From contig NC_061121.1 in assembly GCF_002878395.1 (NCBI RefSeq), forward strand, positions 48,652,107 to 48,716,106: DNA of 64,000 nt, in the 5' to 3' direction. Numbering within the stretch: position 1 is the first letter of the stretch; every line of letters starts with the position of its first letter. The notes under the pieces are model-generated. The model was not told the origin of the DNA. It saw only the letters and a program-made list of their open reading frames with translations, and made no database searches. The DNA is from Capsicum annuum. Lineage: Eukaryota; Streptophyta; Magnoliopsida; Solanales; Solanaceae. Shown here piece after piece: positions 47,771 through 58,728 of the stretch. The translations under genes were made by a program, and so were the position numbers.

Positions 47771-49240
47771 GTGGTGGCATCAGGAGGGTACACCTCACAA
47801 GCTATCAAATTCACAATATCAGCATACCATAGGAACTCAACTGCATTAAAGGACATCAACTTTTCATCAGGAAATTCTTCCTTAATGCTAAGAGAGTCAT
47901 CAACAGTATGATTTTGACTTTTCAGTCATGACAAATGGTCAGCAACTTGATTTTAAGCTCCCTTCCGATCTCAAACCTCAAGATCAAATTCTTGTAGTAG
48001 CATAATCCACCTAATCAGTTGAGGTTTTCCATTCTTCTTGTTCACAAGATACTTAATAGCAGCATGGTCAATATCAACAATGACCATAGTCCCAACTAAG
48101 TAAGATCTAAACTTGTCAAATGCGTACACCACTGCCAATATATCACTCTCTGTAACCATATAATTAACTTGAGCATCATTAAACACTTTGCTAGCATAGT
48201 AGATCAAGTGAAATACCTTGTTCTTTATCTGAACCAAAACTGGTCCCACAACAATATCACTAGTATCACACATTAGCTCAAATGCTAACTCCTAGTCTGG
48301 TGCAATCAGAATAAGTGGTTCAATTAACTTTTTCTTTATTTTTTCAAAAGTTGCTTGGCAATTACCCCTGAACTTGAAATTTGCCTCTTTCTCCAATAAT
48401 TTGCAGATGGGGCTTGCAATCTTTGAGAAATCTTGAATGAACCATCTGTAGAAATCTGCATGTCCTAGAAAGCTTCACTCCTTTGACTGTGACTCGATGT
48501 AGCAACTTTTCAATTACTACAACCTTTGCCTTATCTACTTTGAGTCCTTTACATGACACTTTATGGCCTAGGACAATTCCTTCCTTAGCCATGAAGTGGC
48601 ACTTTTCCTAATTTAGCACCAAGTTTGTCTCTTCACATCGAGCTAGAACTCTGTCAAGATTCTGCAAACAATTTGCAAAAGAATTACCGTACACATAAAA
48701 ATTATCCATGAATACCTCCATAAAGTCCTCAAAACTGTTCGAGAATATAACCAACATACATCTATGAAATATAGCAGGTGCATTGCATAGGCCAGAGGGC
48801 ATGTGTCTGAACACGTATGTGTCATTGGGACAAGTGAAAACGATCTTCTCCTGGTCTTTCGGTGCTATGATTATCTAATTGTAGCTGGAGTACCCATGCA
48901 AAAAAAAATACTACTCTTGTCCCACCAATCTATCTAGGATTTAGTCAATAAATGGAATCGGATAATAATCTTTACGAGTAGATTTATTCAATATCTGATA
49001 GTCAATACAGATTCTCCAACTGGTCACCATGTATGTGGGGATCAACTCATTATCATCATTATTTACCACGGTCATCCCTCTTTTTTTGGTACATAGTGCA
49101 TTGGACTTACCCATTTTCTATCAAAAATTAGGTAGACAATACCACTATCTAACTACTTGATCACTTTATTTCTGACCACCTCCTTCATCACAAGATTTAA
49201 CCTTCTTTGTTGTTGAACTCTCGGTTTATAATCCTCTTCC
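47770..49240 (-). pseudogene. Element F reverse transcriptase and RNase H
   Basis: RT begins near 49240 (RRLNLVMKEVV), passes PKKRGMTVV and FTCPNDTYVFRHMPSGLCN, and reaches the active-site box VFMDNFYVYG (about 48690-48720), where the second catalytic Asp is Asn. GIVLGHKVSCKGLKVD follows. RNase H (47971-48273) opens [13 protein letters not shown] and includes [18 protein letters not shown] and [11 protein letters not shown]. Stops and a frame change near 48500. Confidence 0.86.
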
Positions 49241-51844
49241 ATGCAGATGGAAAATTTTGGATTGATTCCTATAATATCGAACATTTTCCATCCAATCACC
49301 TTTCTTCTCCTCTTTAGAACTTCTATGGCTTCCTTTACCTACACATCTGATAACCCTGTAGACAAAATAACAAGAAAAGTATCTTGATCACCAAGAAAAA
49401 ATAATTGTGAATATGGAGGGAGAGCCTTAAGCTACAAGTTAGGAGCTTCTTCAACTAAGGCCTTGGGTGATGGATCGATTGGCCTATTCAATGGCTTGAA
49501 AGGCACTTTTTTCATCTCAATCACTGCCAAATTCAAAACCTAGACTAATTCCAATTCTTCCATATCTCTATAAAGATCATGACCTATCAAATCTCGCTCT
49601 AATAGATCATCAGATAACAATAAATGCCAATTCAAAGCAAGATCAATAACCAATATAGATGACAATTCCTCATACATAGCTGGCAATTTCATCACCTTGT
49701 ACACATCAAATATTTCTATTTTATCGTGCACTGGCATTGTGATTTTCCCAGCTGCTACATCAATCAGTGACTATCCCATTACTAAGAAGGGTCATCCTAA
49801 AATAAATGGAATAACAAGATCAATCTCAAAGTCAAGAATTACAAAATCTACCAAAAAGATTAAAGATCCTACTTGAACCAACACAACTTCAATAAAACCA
49901 TCCGACCTAGTAAGTGATCGATCTGCCTACTATAAAATAACAGTAGTGGGTTTAGGACTCCTAAGACCTATCTTCTGGTACCATGATGTGGGCATAAGAT
50001 TTATGTTAGCTCCCAAGTCATACAATTCATGTGCGCAGATGTTCTGTCCAATGGTAATCTACAAGGTAAAACTACCTGGATCCTTAACCTTTATGGGCAA
50101 TTTGATTTGAATCTTGGACGTGCACTCTTGAGTAAGTGCAACTGTAGCATACTTGGTCAATCAATTCTTGTTTGCAACTATTTCCTTTAAGTATTTTGTA
50201 TATTTTGGCACACTCTGCAAAATGTCAATAAGAGGAAGATTCACTTGAACCTGCTTCAGAAGATCTAAAAACCTCTTGTAACTAGCTTTCTCTTGATGCT
50301 TCCTTGCCCTTTAAGGAAAAGGTAAGGGAAGAGTATTCTTCTCCACATGAATTTCTTCACTTTTCTCCTTTTTTCTTGACTTCTTTCTCTGTATTATTTT
50401 TAGCACCCTCATCATTGATTGTGGGTCTAACTTGCTCCTGAACTGTCTCTTTAGTTTGCAGCCCACTCTTTGTTGTAACCATATTTACCTGCTTAGGATT
50501 TGCCTCTATATCGCTAGGTAATGCTCCTTGAGGTCTTGTATTCTGTGCTCTTGTAATTTGGCCCAACTATAACTCTAGATTTCTTGTAATCAATTATTGA
50601 CTCTTCTACTCAGCTGCAAACTGTGCATATTGAGTCTTAATTTTAGTTGCAAATTGCAGTTGTTGAGCCATAAACTGCTTTATTAATTCCTTCATATTGC
50701 TAGTTTGAGCAATAACTTGATTTTTCTGAGCCGGCTGTGGATTTGGTTGCATTTTTCCCTTGTACTGATTTGTATTCTATGCCTGATTTCCACCCCATGA
50801 GAAATTGGGATGGTTCCTCCAAATGGGATTATAAGTGTTACCAAAATTTATTATCCCTATAGATTCGTGTTTCCCATATAGTTGGTAGAATCTTGATTAA
50901 CAGAATATGCATCTGTTGTGTGCTCACCACTTTCGCAAGTCTCACACCAAGAATTTCCCTGTTGGTCTACATTTATTGTGGCTGCTGGTTGTGTAACACC
51001 TAACTTTATATTATTAAATTGAGTAATCATATTATTTTGCAAGGATGTGATTTGTGCCTGTAATGCAGTGAACTAATCTACCTCCAATACCCCTGTAACC
51101 TTTCTAGGAGTACTCCTCGAATATATATGCTAGTCAGGGTTCCTTTGTGAAATCCGATTCAGCAGTGTGTACAATTATTCATATGTCTTATCAAGAGCCT
51201 ATCCACCTGCTACTAAAGCAAGGAGAATCTTTGTGTTTGGCTCCAATCCCACAATGAAAGTATGCACAAGAACATTATTTGACTGATGATGGTGAGGGCA
51301 ATTTCTGAGCATACCCTTAAATCTCTCCCAACCTTGGTCGAGATTCTCTACTTCTTTCTGTCTAAAACTCAAGATGTCGTTCCTCAAGCGTGCACTCTTT
51401 CAATATGGAAAGAATCGAATAAGAAATTTCTGAGCTAGATCTTCCCATGTAGTGATGGAGATTGATGGTTCAACATATAACCACCTTTTTACTTCCCCCA
51501 TTAGAGAAAAAGGAAAGAGTGTCAATCTGACGTAATCAGAGTTTACCCGTTTAGGAATGTAAGTATCGCTAATTTCAAAGAAGGACTAATATATGCTACT
51601 GCGGATCGTCATGTGAAAGGCCATGAAATTGCCCCGCTGAATTTAGCAATTGCACCATATTTTGCTTTAATTCAAATCGACCTCCTGGTTTAGGCTTTAG
51701 AATACTACTCATTACATAGTTCATTAGTGGGATTGACATCTCATGAATAGGTCTAGCAGCTGGTTGAATAGGAATAACTAGAATAACAGGAGGCAGAATA
51801 TTTCTGGCATTTGGATCAGCTGATTCATTTCTTTGTTTAGCCAT
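49240..51844 (-). pseudogene. Element F gag and protease
   Basis: Gag starts MAKQRNESADPNARN at 51844 and continues with FELKQNMVQLLNSAGQFHGL, WEDLAQKFLIRFFP, RNDILSFRQKEVENLDQGW and a knuckle CETCESGEHTTDAY near 50920, whose last Cys is Tyr. A basic linker with TKSGLQTKET follows. Protease (about 49780-50100) has YDLGANINLMP (active-site Asp kept), VDFVILDFEID and IPFILG. The product would form the virus-like particle and process it. Several stops. Confidence 0.85.
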
Positions 51845-51849
51845 TTTTC

Positions 51850-52025
51850 TCCTTTGTTGAAAGATCTATTTTGGTTCTACAAAAGTCTCTACCAACTCTT
51901 TATCTCTCGCTAGTCCTGGATTCAGCTAAACCTGCAAAAATTCAGACGCTAAGATCAAGTCCTTAACACTTAAACTTAATATCAAAAACCAAAAAATTAG
52001 CAATTTACTAATTGTATTAGTCCCT
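51850..52025 (-). other. Untranslated leader of element F
   Basis: Between the gag start and primer site; no coding seen. It continues the primer site with AGGGACTAATACAATTAG. Confidence 0.6.
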
Positions 52026-52038
52026 GGCAACGGTGCCA
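52026..52038 (-). promoter_or_regulatory. Primer-binding site of element F (tRNA-Asp type)
   Basis: Minus-strand TGGCACCGTTGCC, one base off the canonical Athila primer site TGGCGCCGTTGCC; again a G-to-A change. Confidence 0.88.
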
Positions 52039-52047
52039 AAAACTTAT

Positions 52048-53500
52048 TGTTACTCAGACGCACACGTAAGTGCATGAGATCGTACAGATAATATAGCGAT
52101 TTAGACAATCAGATATCATTCCCACAAGGACTAGGAAACTAGAAATGTAACCAACTTTTAGTTTTAAACAATGAGTCTCAAGTGTTGCAAAGTAGCAAGA
52201 TGATTTTGAACTTGAGAATAAAAATTTAAATTAATTAATTAGAAATAAAAGTTTATGACTAAATTAAGGCAAGCAACGATTGTAAACACTAATGATAAGA
52301 ATTCCAAGGGAGTGGCTTTTCGAACAATCATAAAATCTATATTCTTATAGCAGTCTAATTAGATATCGGGTTGTTGGTTTGCAAGGTTTAAGCCACAATT
52401 TTTGTCTCCCGACCTCATATCTTCTATCTATTGAATATTGTAGCTACAACTCCTACAGAGATACAATAATTCTTCTATAGTCATTTAATACTCTTTTTGT
52501 AATTGAACCAAATAAGGCTTCTAGGTATATCCCTATCCTAGATACTAATTCAAACCCCTTATTTCATAAAAAAGTAAGAACCCTTCTCCTTAACTTTCTC
52601 GTTCTAATCTATGATTCTCCTCCCGGATTCACATAGAAATATAAATTTATTCTAATGAAGACCAAGCATTAAAATAGTAAGCAAAAGAAATTAAGAACAA
52701 CCTAGATGATAATCCAAAAAGAAACTACTATAAAGAATATCAAAGAGTAATCATGTTCATAACCTTAACCCCAAAAGTAATTAATCATACCCAAAATTAG
52801 TATTAAGGTAAAGAAGTTCAAAAGAAATAATAAGAACCCTAAAAGGAATAATTCTATGCTTTTCCACCGCTACTATACTTGCCAAAAGTATTTGGAGTTG
52901 TGCTTACGTGTTCCTTTTATACTTTGGAAAATTTCACCAGATCGGAAGCCTTGACGCGATGCATCGATAATCGCGTCAACACAACCAACGCATCATGTCA
53001 ACATTGTGTTGATGCACTGTAATTTACCTTAAAAAATTAGACTAAGTCAAGTTCTTTACAACACGATGCGACGCATTGACATCGCATCGTGTCACTGGAA
53101 TTTTTTCCTCAAACTATTACTAAGTGTAAAAACTTTTTGCACCAACGCGATGCGTTAACATCACGTCAATGCACTGGAAGTTACAGATGAAATTTTTGCT
53201 AAGGCATGAAACATTCACATCGACGCGACACATTGATGCACAGTAAGTTACTCTACGAATTTTAGCTAAGGCACACTTATTACCAATCGATGCAATGCTT
53301 TGAGATACCATCATGTCACTGGAATTTTCTCTATTTCGTCTCTTTCTTTTCGTCAATCCTTGGCTCTATTCTTTTATCCTTATTCTATGCATCTACAATC
53401 TTTTTGAGTTTCATCAACATAGTCTTTTGCATCTTTATGATATGTATCCAATTTTATTCCAGATCCATGGGAAATTTACCCTGTATCTCTAATCATATCG
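52048..53500 (-). repeat. 5' LTR of element F (right boundary approximate)
   Basis: The minus-strand end is GCGTCTGAGTAACA at 52048, ten bases from the primer site. TATA-like TATAAAAGG at 52913-52921 (minus). U3 modules at 52949-53325 carry GACGCGATGC and CACTGGAA words with spacing of about 65-110 bp. The outer start was not pinpointed; 53345-53560 holds nothing else recognisable before copia sequence. Confidence 0.75.
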
Positions 53501-53559
53501 GTTAGCCACAAAACATAATTTAGCTCACAATTCAATATAATGAGCACAATTTTCATTCT

Positions 53560-54760
53560 CACAGCAAGTCCAAATATAGGAAAATAGTAGTGTTTGGACA
53601 TATAAATACGCCTAAGATCAACTTTCTATTGAACACAAGCTCATATGGGGCCTTTTTTAGAAGATCTCTGATCAAACACCTTTTTGTCACATTAGCAGAA
53701 GTATTAACAACTTCATCCAAAAAGTTTTTTGGAAGCCCACTATTAATCAGCATGGTCCTAACAATCTCTAGGAGGGTTATGTTCTTTCTTTCAACAACTC
53801 TATTTTATCGTGGACTCCTAGAAGTAGAGAAGTTATGACTTATTCCTTGTTCAACACAAAATCCTGCAACTTGGGAGTTCTCAAATTCAGTTTAATGATC
53901 AGATCTAAATTTAACAATCTTACAATTCAGCTTCACTTAACTTTAACTTGGTAAAAGTTACTAGAACCTCATAGGTTTCATCCTTGGTTCTCAAGAACAT
54001 TGTCTAGGTAAACCTGGAGTAGTCATCCACAATGACGAATACATACTTCTTTCTTTCTCTAATTTGGAATTTAACAAGTCCATATAGGTCCATGTGCAGC
54101 AACTTAAGAGGTCTTGAAGTACTCACCTTCTTATTCAGCTTAAAGGAAGACCTAGTTTGTTTTTACTTAACATAAGCATGACAAACCTTGTTATTTGGGA
54201 ATTTTAGCTTTGGCATGCTAGGGACCAGGTCCTTTCAAATCAACTTGTTTAGCAAAGAGGAACTTACATGTCCTAGATTTTATGCCATAGATCAACATCT
54301 TCATTTTGAACACTTAAGTAGGTTAATTCTCCATTAGTTACAGATACTAAATCAGCCATATAGATATTTTTTAGCCTTTTGACTTTTAGAATAACTCTCC
54401 TAGACTTCAAGCTTGACATAGTGTATCCATCGGATGACAATTTCACTTTATTACCTTTATCATAGATTTGAGAAACACTTAAAGACTGTACGTGAGGGTA
54501 TTTAAATAGTACACATCTTCTATTGCTTGATCAGGTAATTTTCTAATTTTTCCTACACCATGGATGCAACCATTTTTACCATTTCCTAATGAGACACCTC
54601 CACCATGAAGTGTCTTGAGCAAGAGAAAATAATTAGTCCTTCCAATCATATGCTTTAAACATCCACTATCTATGAACTAGTTCTGACTGCAATCCCTTTC
54701 TCCTACCAACAAACATAGTCATTTGTTAGATTTGGGAACCCATTTGAGTTTGAGTTCCCA
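53560..54760 (-). pseudogene. Ty1/copia element K, protease-integrase remnant
   Basis: Minus-strand pre-integrase words (LWH, SLPS) near 54200-54300. The core has DLYGLV-like and WMTTPG-like segments and a third catalytic motif with Glu kept (VVERKN-like, about 53770). The open frame 53559-53753 has MLINSGLPKNFLDEVVNT. The element stops here: RT, RNase H and 3' LTR are absent, cut where F begins. Many frame changes. Confidence 0.75.
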
Positions 54761-56663
54761 GAAGAAAGATAAGGGTGTGATCAAATATTTCTTGTCCCAT
54801 CTAGGTATTGAGTTCATCTTCATATTTTTCAAAGGTTTGGAACCATTAGTATAGGAATTCTCCTACTGGATGTATCTAGCACCATTCATTCTAGTTCTAA
54901 GCTAACTTTTATAGTTTTCCTTCATGTGCCCACCTCTTCCACAATGAGTACATAAAGGTATGTGGACCTTATTTCTAACACCAGGAACAAATTTCCCTTG
55001 AGACCCAAGTGACTGGGTTTTAAAATGATATCCAAGGCCTTTACCACTATTAACACCTTGACTAATTAAATTAGAAAGGATTTGTAAGGATGTGGTCCAT
55101 TTTAGTAATTTGTTAAGTTCCTCTCTTTTATGAACTAGGTCCCTTTATAATTATTGATTCTTATGGAGTGAAATCATGAGGTGCTTTTTAGAATCCCTCA
55201 GTTTTTCTTCAAGCTCAACTTGAAGCCATGAGGCTTCTATCTTCCCTTTACCATCAGAATTATTTAATTTCTCCAGTTGACTCATTAAACTCATATTTTC
55301 AGATTTCAATTTTGTGAATAATTCTTTTGTTTCAGATATCTGGAGAGTTAAGGCAATCAATTCAAGCTCTTGATTATATACCTTTTCTTCTAGAGTATTT
55401 TTCTCAGTAACGAGTTCACTCATAGAATCAATCAACACATTTGCAAGCTTCTTTATCTTTCTAGTGGACTAGTTATCTAAATTTTCCTTAATATTAGAAA
55501 GAGTTACCTAATTTCTTATTCATATTTAGTTTTTGCCATAAGAAAAGTAAAGTAATCATAGGTAACTTCACACTCCTCCAGAACCAGCATAGACACATCT
55601 TTAGGCTTTTCAACTTTATCAGATTCATTGGAGGAATCTCCCCAGACTACCAAAGTTTATTTCACTCCATAATCACCTATAGCTTTTCCTCTAGACTTCT
55701 TAGGGACCTGTTCCTTCTTATTTTGTTTGTTAGATGCAAACTTTAGATATTCCTGATAGTCTATTTTGTGTAGTGGACAATCCTTGATGAAATGCTTAAG
55801 ACTACTACATCTGTGACAAACTTTAGTAGTACCTCCCTATTTGTTGCTGCTTTCTCTTCTGTGAAACTGACCACTTTTATTTATTGCTCTAACAATCCTT
55901 TTTACCAAATAGGCAACATCAGTGTCTTCCTCACTTGAATCAAAATTTGAATCCTTCAATTCTAGAGACTTTTCCCTTTTTACTTCCTTCTTCTCTAGCC
56001 CTTACTACTTCTTGAGCTCATGAGTCTTTAGATTACCAATAATTTCATCCGTAGTAAGAGTCTTTAGGTTTTTTGCATTAGCAATAGAATCCACTTTGAT
56101 TTCCAAGAAATTAGGAAGAACACCTAGAATTTTCCCCACTTACTTGTACATGGAATCACTTCTCCTCGACAGTGCAATTTATTTGTGATTGAAATGAAAC
56201 TAGTATGAATTTCTCAAATTGTTTCTCCTTCCTTAATGGAAAAAGTTTCATACTTAGTAATTGGCATGTTAACTTTTGAATCCTTCACATTATTTGTTCC
56301 TTCATGATCTGTCTTAAAGAAGTCCTAGAATTCATTAGTATTTTCACAAGCAGAAATCCTATTATACTCATCTGGTCATATACCACACAAAAGCAATTTC
56401 GTAGCCTTATAACTCTTTTAAACTTTCTTTCGATCTTCATCAATAAATTCTTTCCTAGTTTTGACAACTATTCTTGTTATGTATCTTTGTTTAGCCTCTC
56501 TAACTGGCACATGAGGACCATCAAGTATTACATCCCTTAGCTCACTGTCCTCAACCATAATAAGGTCATACATCTTGGTTTTCTACCACCCATAGTACTA
56601 CCCATTAAAGCGGGGTGGTCTAGTGGTAGATTGCACTTCTTATAGATTAGGTGGAACAACCAT
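54760..56663 (-). pseudogene. Ty1/copia element K gag
   Basis: The likely ATG is at 56663, 44 bases past the primer site (MVVPPNL, then WWKTKMYDLIMVEDSEL). It continues with DEYNRISACENTNE and a complete zinc knuckle CHRCSSLKHFIKDC (CX2CX4HX4C, about 55778-55817), then a coiled-coil segment 55151-55438 (ITETK/LEEK-type heptads, open). Gag of this type occurs in SIRE-like or Tork-like copia elements; the lineage is not settled. Stops and a frame change lie in the first half. Confidence 0.8.
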
Positions 56664-56706
56664 GATCAATAAACCACTATAGGTATGATCCTTTTAAAGT
56701 GTCCTT

Positions 56707-56718
56707 GCTCTGATACCA
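56707..56718 (-). promoter_or_regulatory. Primer-binding site of element K
   Basis: Minus-strand TGGTATCAGAGC, two bases from the LTR end. Confidence 0.92.
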
Positions 56719-56720
56719 AT

Positions 56721-57435
56721 TGATGAAATGTGGGGGTACACTGCCTTATAAGGGACCAGGTCCCTTAAACTCAAATACAATCAATAATGCAGTAAATCAT
56801 TAAGGAAATAAAACATTACAGGAAGGTAAAAAATATAATGTTTTTATGTGAGAACCTCCTTGCTCAAGGGAGGAAAAACCACGGCTTACCCTCACAAGCA
56901 CTCAAGAATCCACTATAATCAAACTCATTATTACAGGCTCTATTGGAACTTAGCTCTAAGCTCTACCAATTTGTAACAACTCTATTACAAAATCTCCTTG
57001 ACAACTCTGTCAAGATCTCCTCTCAGTATTAATTAACTCTAAATAGTATTGACTCAGGTAACTCTATCTAAGAACAACCCAGAAACAAGAAAAACATTAC
57101 TGTTATAAAATGAGTAGTTCAATTATAGACCAAGACTTGACTCAAGAAAAATTACTTTCTCAGCACAAAGAAACTTGGAACATCAGCAATATTGAGTTTT
57201 CACCAATTTCTTATTCAAAATAATCAATTTACAAAAACTATTAAATTGAGAAGAATTGTATTATATTTATTGTAGGATCAATATTAGGGTATAATTTCAA
57301 TTGGGACAGGTGTCCTAGTAGGTACACAACTTACCTGCGCAGTTTGTTACACTAACAGATAAAACTGTTCATACATTTGATAATTGTATATTTCATGAAA
57401 ACTTAGGGAACTGGTCCCTTATTATTAGCTGATCA
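56721..57435 (-). repeat. 5' LTR of copia element K (about 715 bp)
   Basis: Minus-strand end CACATTTCATCA at 56721; probable start TGATCAGC at 57435. Palindromic TAAGGGACCAGGTCCCTTA lies near 56741-56759 and an imperfect copy near 57403-57420. The right flank is integrase of G. Confidence 0.72.
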
Positions 57436-57441
57436 TCGTCA

Positions 57442-58560
57442 AAGCAAGATATAGCAATAGGGTTTCCTCGTACTTATTGACAACATGATTCTATTTGGGT
57501 TATCATGCACCAAATAACTAAATTAACTCATTTCTTTCCAGTTAACACTTTAGATTCAACCAAAGACTATGTTAAGCTCTATATCTTAGGGAGTTGGTAA
57601 AATTATATGGAGTCCCTTTGATGCTTATTTAGGATAGATGTTACCCAATTTACTCCTTTATTTTGGAAAACTTTTCAGAAGAGTCTTAGTACACAAGTTT
57701 ATCTTAGTACAACTTTTCACCCGCAGATAGATGGTCAGGCAGAGAGGACCAATCATACCATAGATGATACTTTGAGGGCATGTATGTTTGATTTCAAGGG
57801 TATTTGGGATTATCTCTTGACTTTTACTACATTTGCTTATGATAACAACTATCACTCCAGTATTCAGATGACCAAGTTTAAGGCTCTTTATGGTAGGAGG
57901 TGTATCTCTTATTGCTTAGTTTGAGGTAGGCGAAGCTGCTTTGATGGGGATATATTTAGAGCATGAGGCAATGGATAAAGTTTAGATGATTAGAAAAAGG
58001 CTGAAAATTGTTCAGAGTCAAAATTTTATACATATGTAAGAAGAAGGGAGCTTGAGTTTGATATTGGTGATTTTGTCTGCTTGAAGGTTTTACCCATGGA
58101 AAGGGTGAAAAGATTTGGTAAGAAAGAAAAGCTAATTCCCCATTATGTTGGTCCTTATAAGATTTTGAGTCAATATGGTAAGGTAGCCTATGAGTTGGAA
58201 TAGCCTATAGGTTTAGGATCAGTGCGTCCAGTCTCTTCCATGTTTCCTTGTTGAAGAAATGCAATAGTGACCCAGCATTAGTAGTTTCTTTAGATAGTAT
58301 GGGCGTAAAAGATAGTTTCTCTTATGAAGAGGTCCCAATTGAGATCATGGATTGACAGATTCATAAGTTTAGAAACAAAGAGGTTGCTTTATTAAAGGTT
58401 CTATGAAGAAATCAGTCAGTTGAGGGAGCTACTTGGGAAGTAAAAGCAGACATGAATATGAACCCCCACCTTTTCTCTTTGAACTCGATCCCAACTTGAG
58501 GTAATAGTTCCCTTATTTAATCAATTCTTTCTATTCTATATCAGAACACCCGACTATTTT
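57442..58560 (+). pseudogene. Chromovirus G integrase and chromodomain remnant
   Basis: The core begins HDSIWVIMHQITKLTHFFPV, where the first Asp position is His. The second motif is degraded (FRIDVTQFTPLFWKTF). The third catalytic motif is intact (DGQAERTNHT). The C-terminal part reads VLPMERVKRFGKKEKLIPHY and VGPYKILSQYGKVAYELE. The chromodomain region is at about 58340-58480. The rest of pol would lie left of K, but nothing recognisable remains there. Tekay/Del-like by similarity to B. Confidence 0.85.
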
Positions 58561-58689
58561 CAAGTCATAAAATGTAATCATGAGTTTAGTTAAGTCTATA
58601 TATCAGCTATAGATTCAGTTATGAATTTATTGTTCAACCCGAAGAGATTCATTATGGAAATTTCAGCTTTTCCCTAGACTTTCAGCTTA

Positions 58690-58728
58690 GTCAGTTTCAT
58701 TTAGGGATGAATGATCGTAAGGGGGAGG
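58690..58728 (+). promoter_or_regulatory. Polypurine tract and decayed palindrome of element G
   Basis: AAGGGGGAGG at 58719-58728 precedes the LTR. CATTTAGGGATGAATG upstream is a decayed CATTCGAGGACGAATG. Confidence 0.7.

Larger units (their letters stand above)
43736..53500 (-). mobile_element. Athila-like element F (Ty3/gypsy), minus strand, 3' LTR not found
   Basis: From right to left: 5' LTR (52048 to about 53500), tRNA-Asp-type primer site, gag, protease, RT, RNase H, integrase, a spacer with two TGGGAGGCAACCC motifs, promoter-like sequence and a candidate intron, then the envelope-position frame. The order matches Athila elements. The 3' LTR and polypurine tract are missing at the join with E (about 43650). 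All frames contain stops. Confidence 0.85.

Noticed and set aside
53120..53356. 78-residue minus-strand frame in the F LTR
   Set aside because: It crosses the U3 repeat modules and has no family motif. It is open only because the modules are relatively GC-rich.
56605..56660. tRNA-like stretch GGGGTGGTCTAGTGGTAGA
   Set aside because: It looks like a tRNA D-arm with A-box but has no matching T-arm or acceptor stem. On the minus strand it encodes the start of the copia gag.
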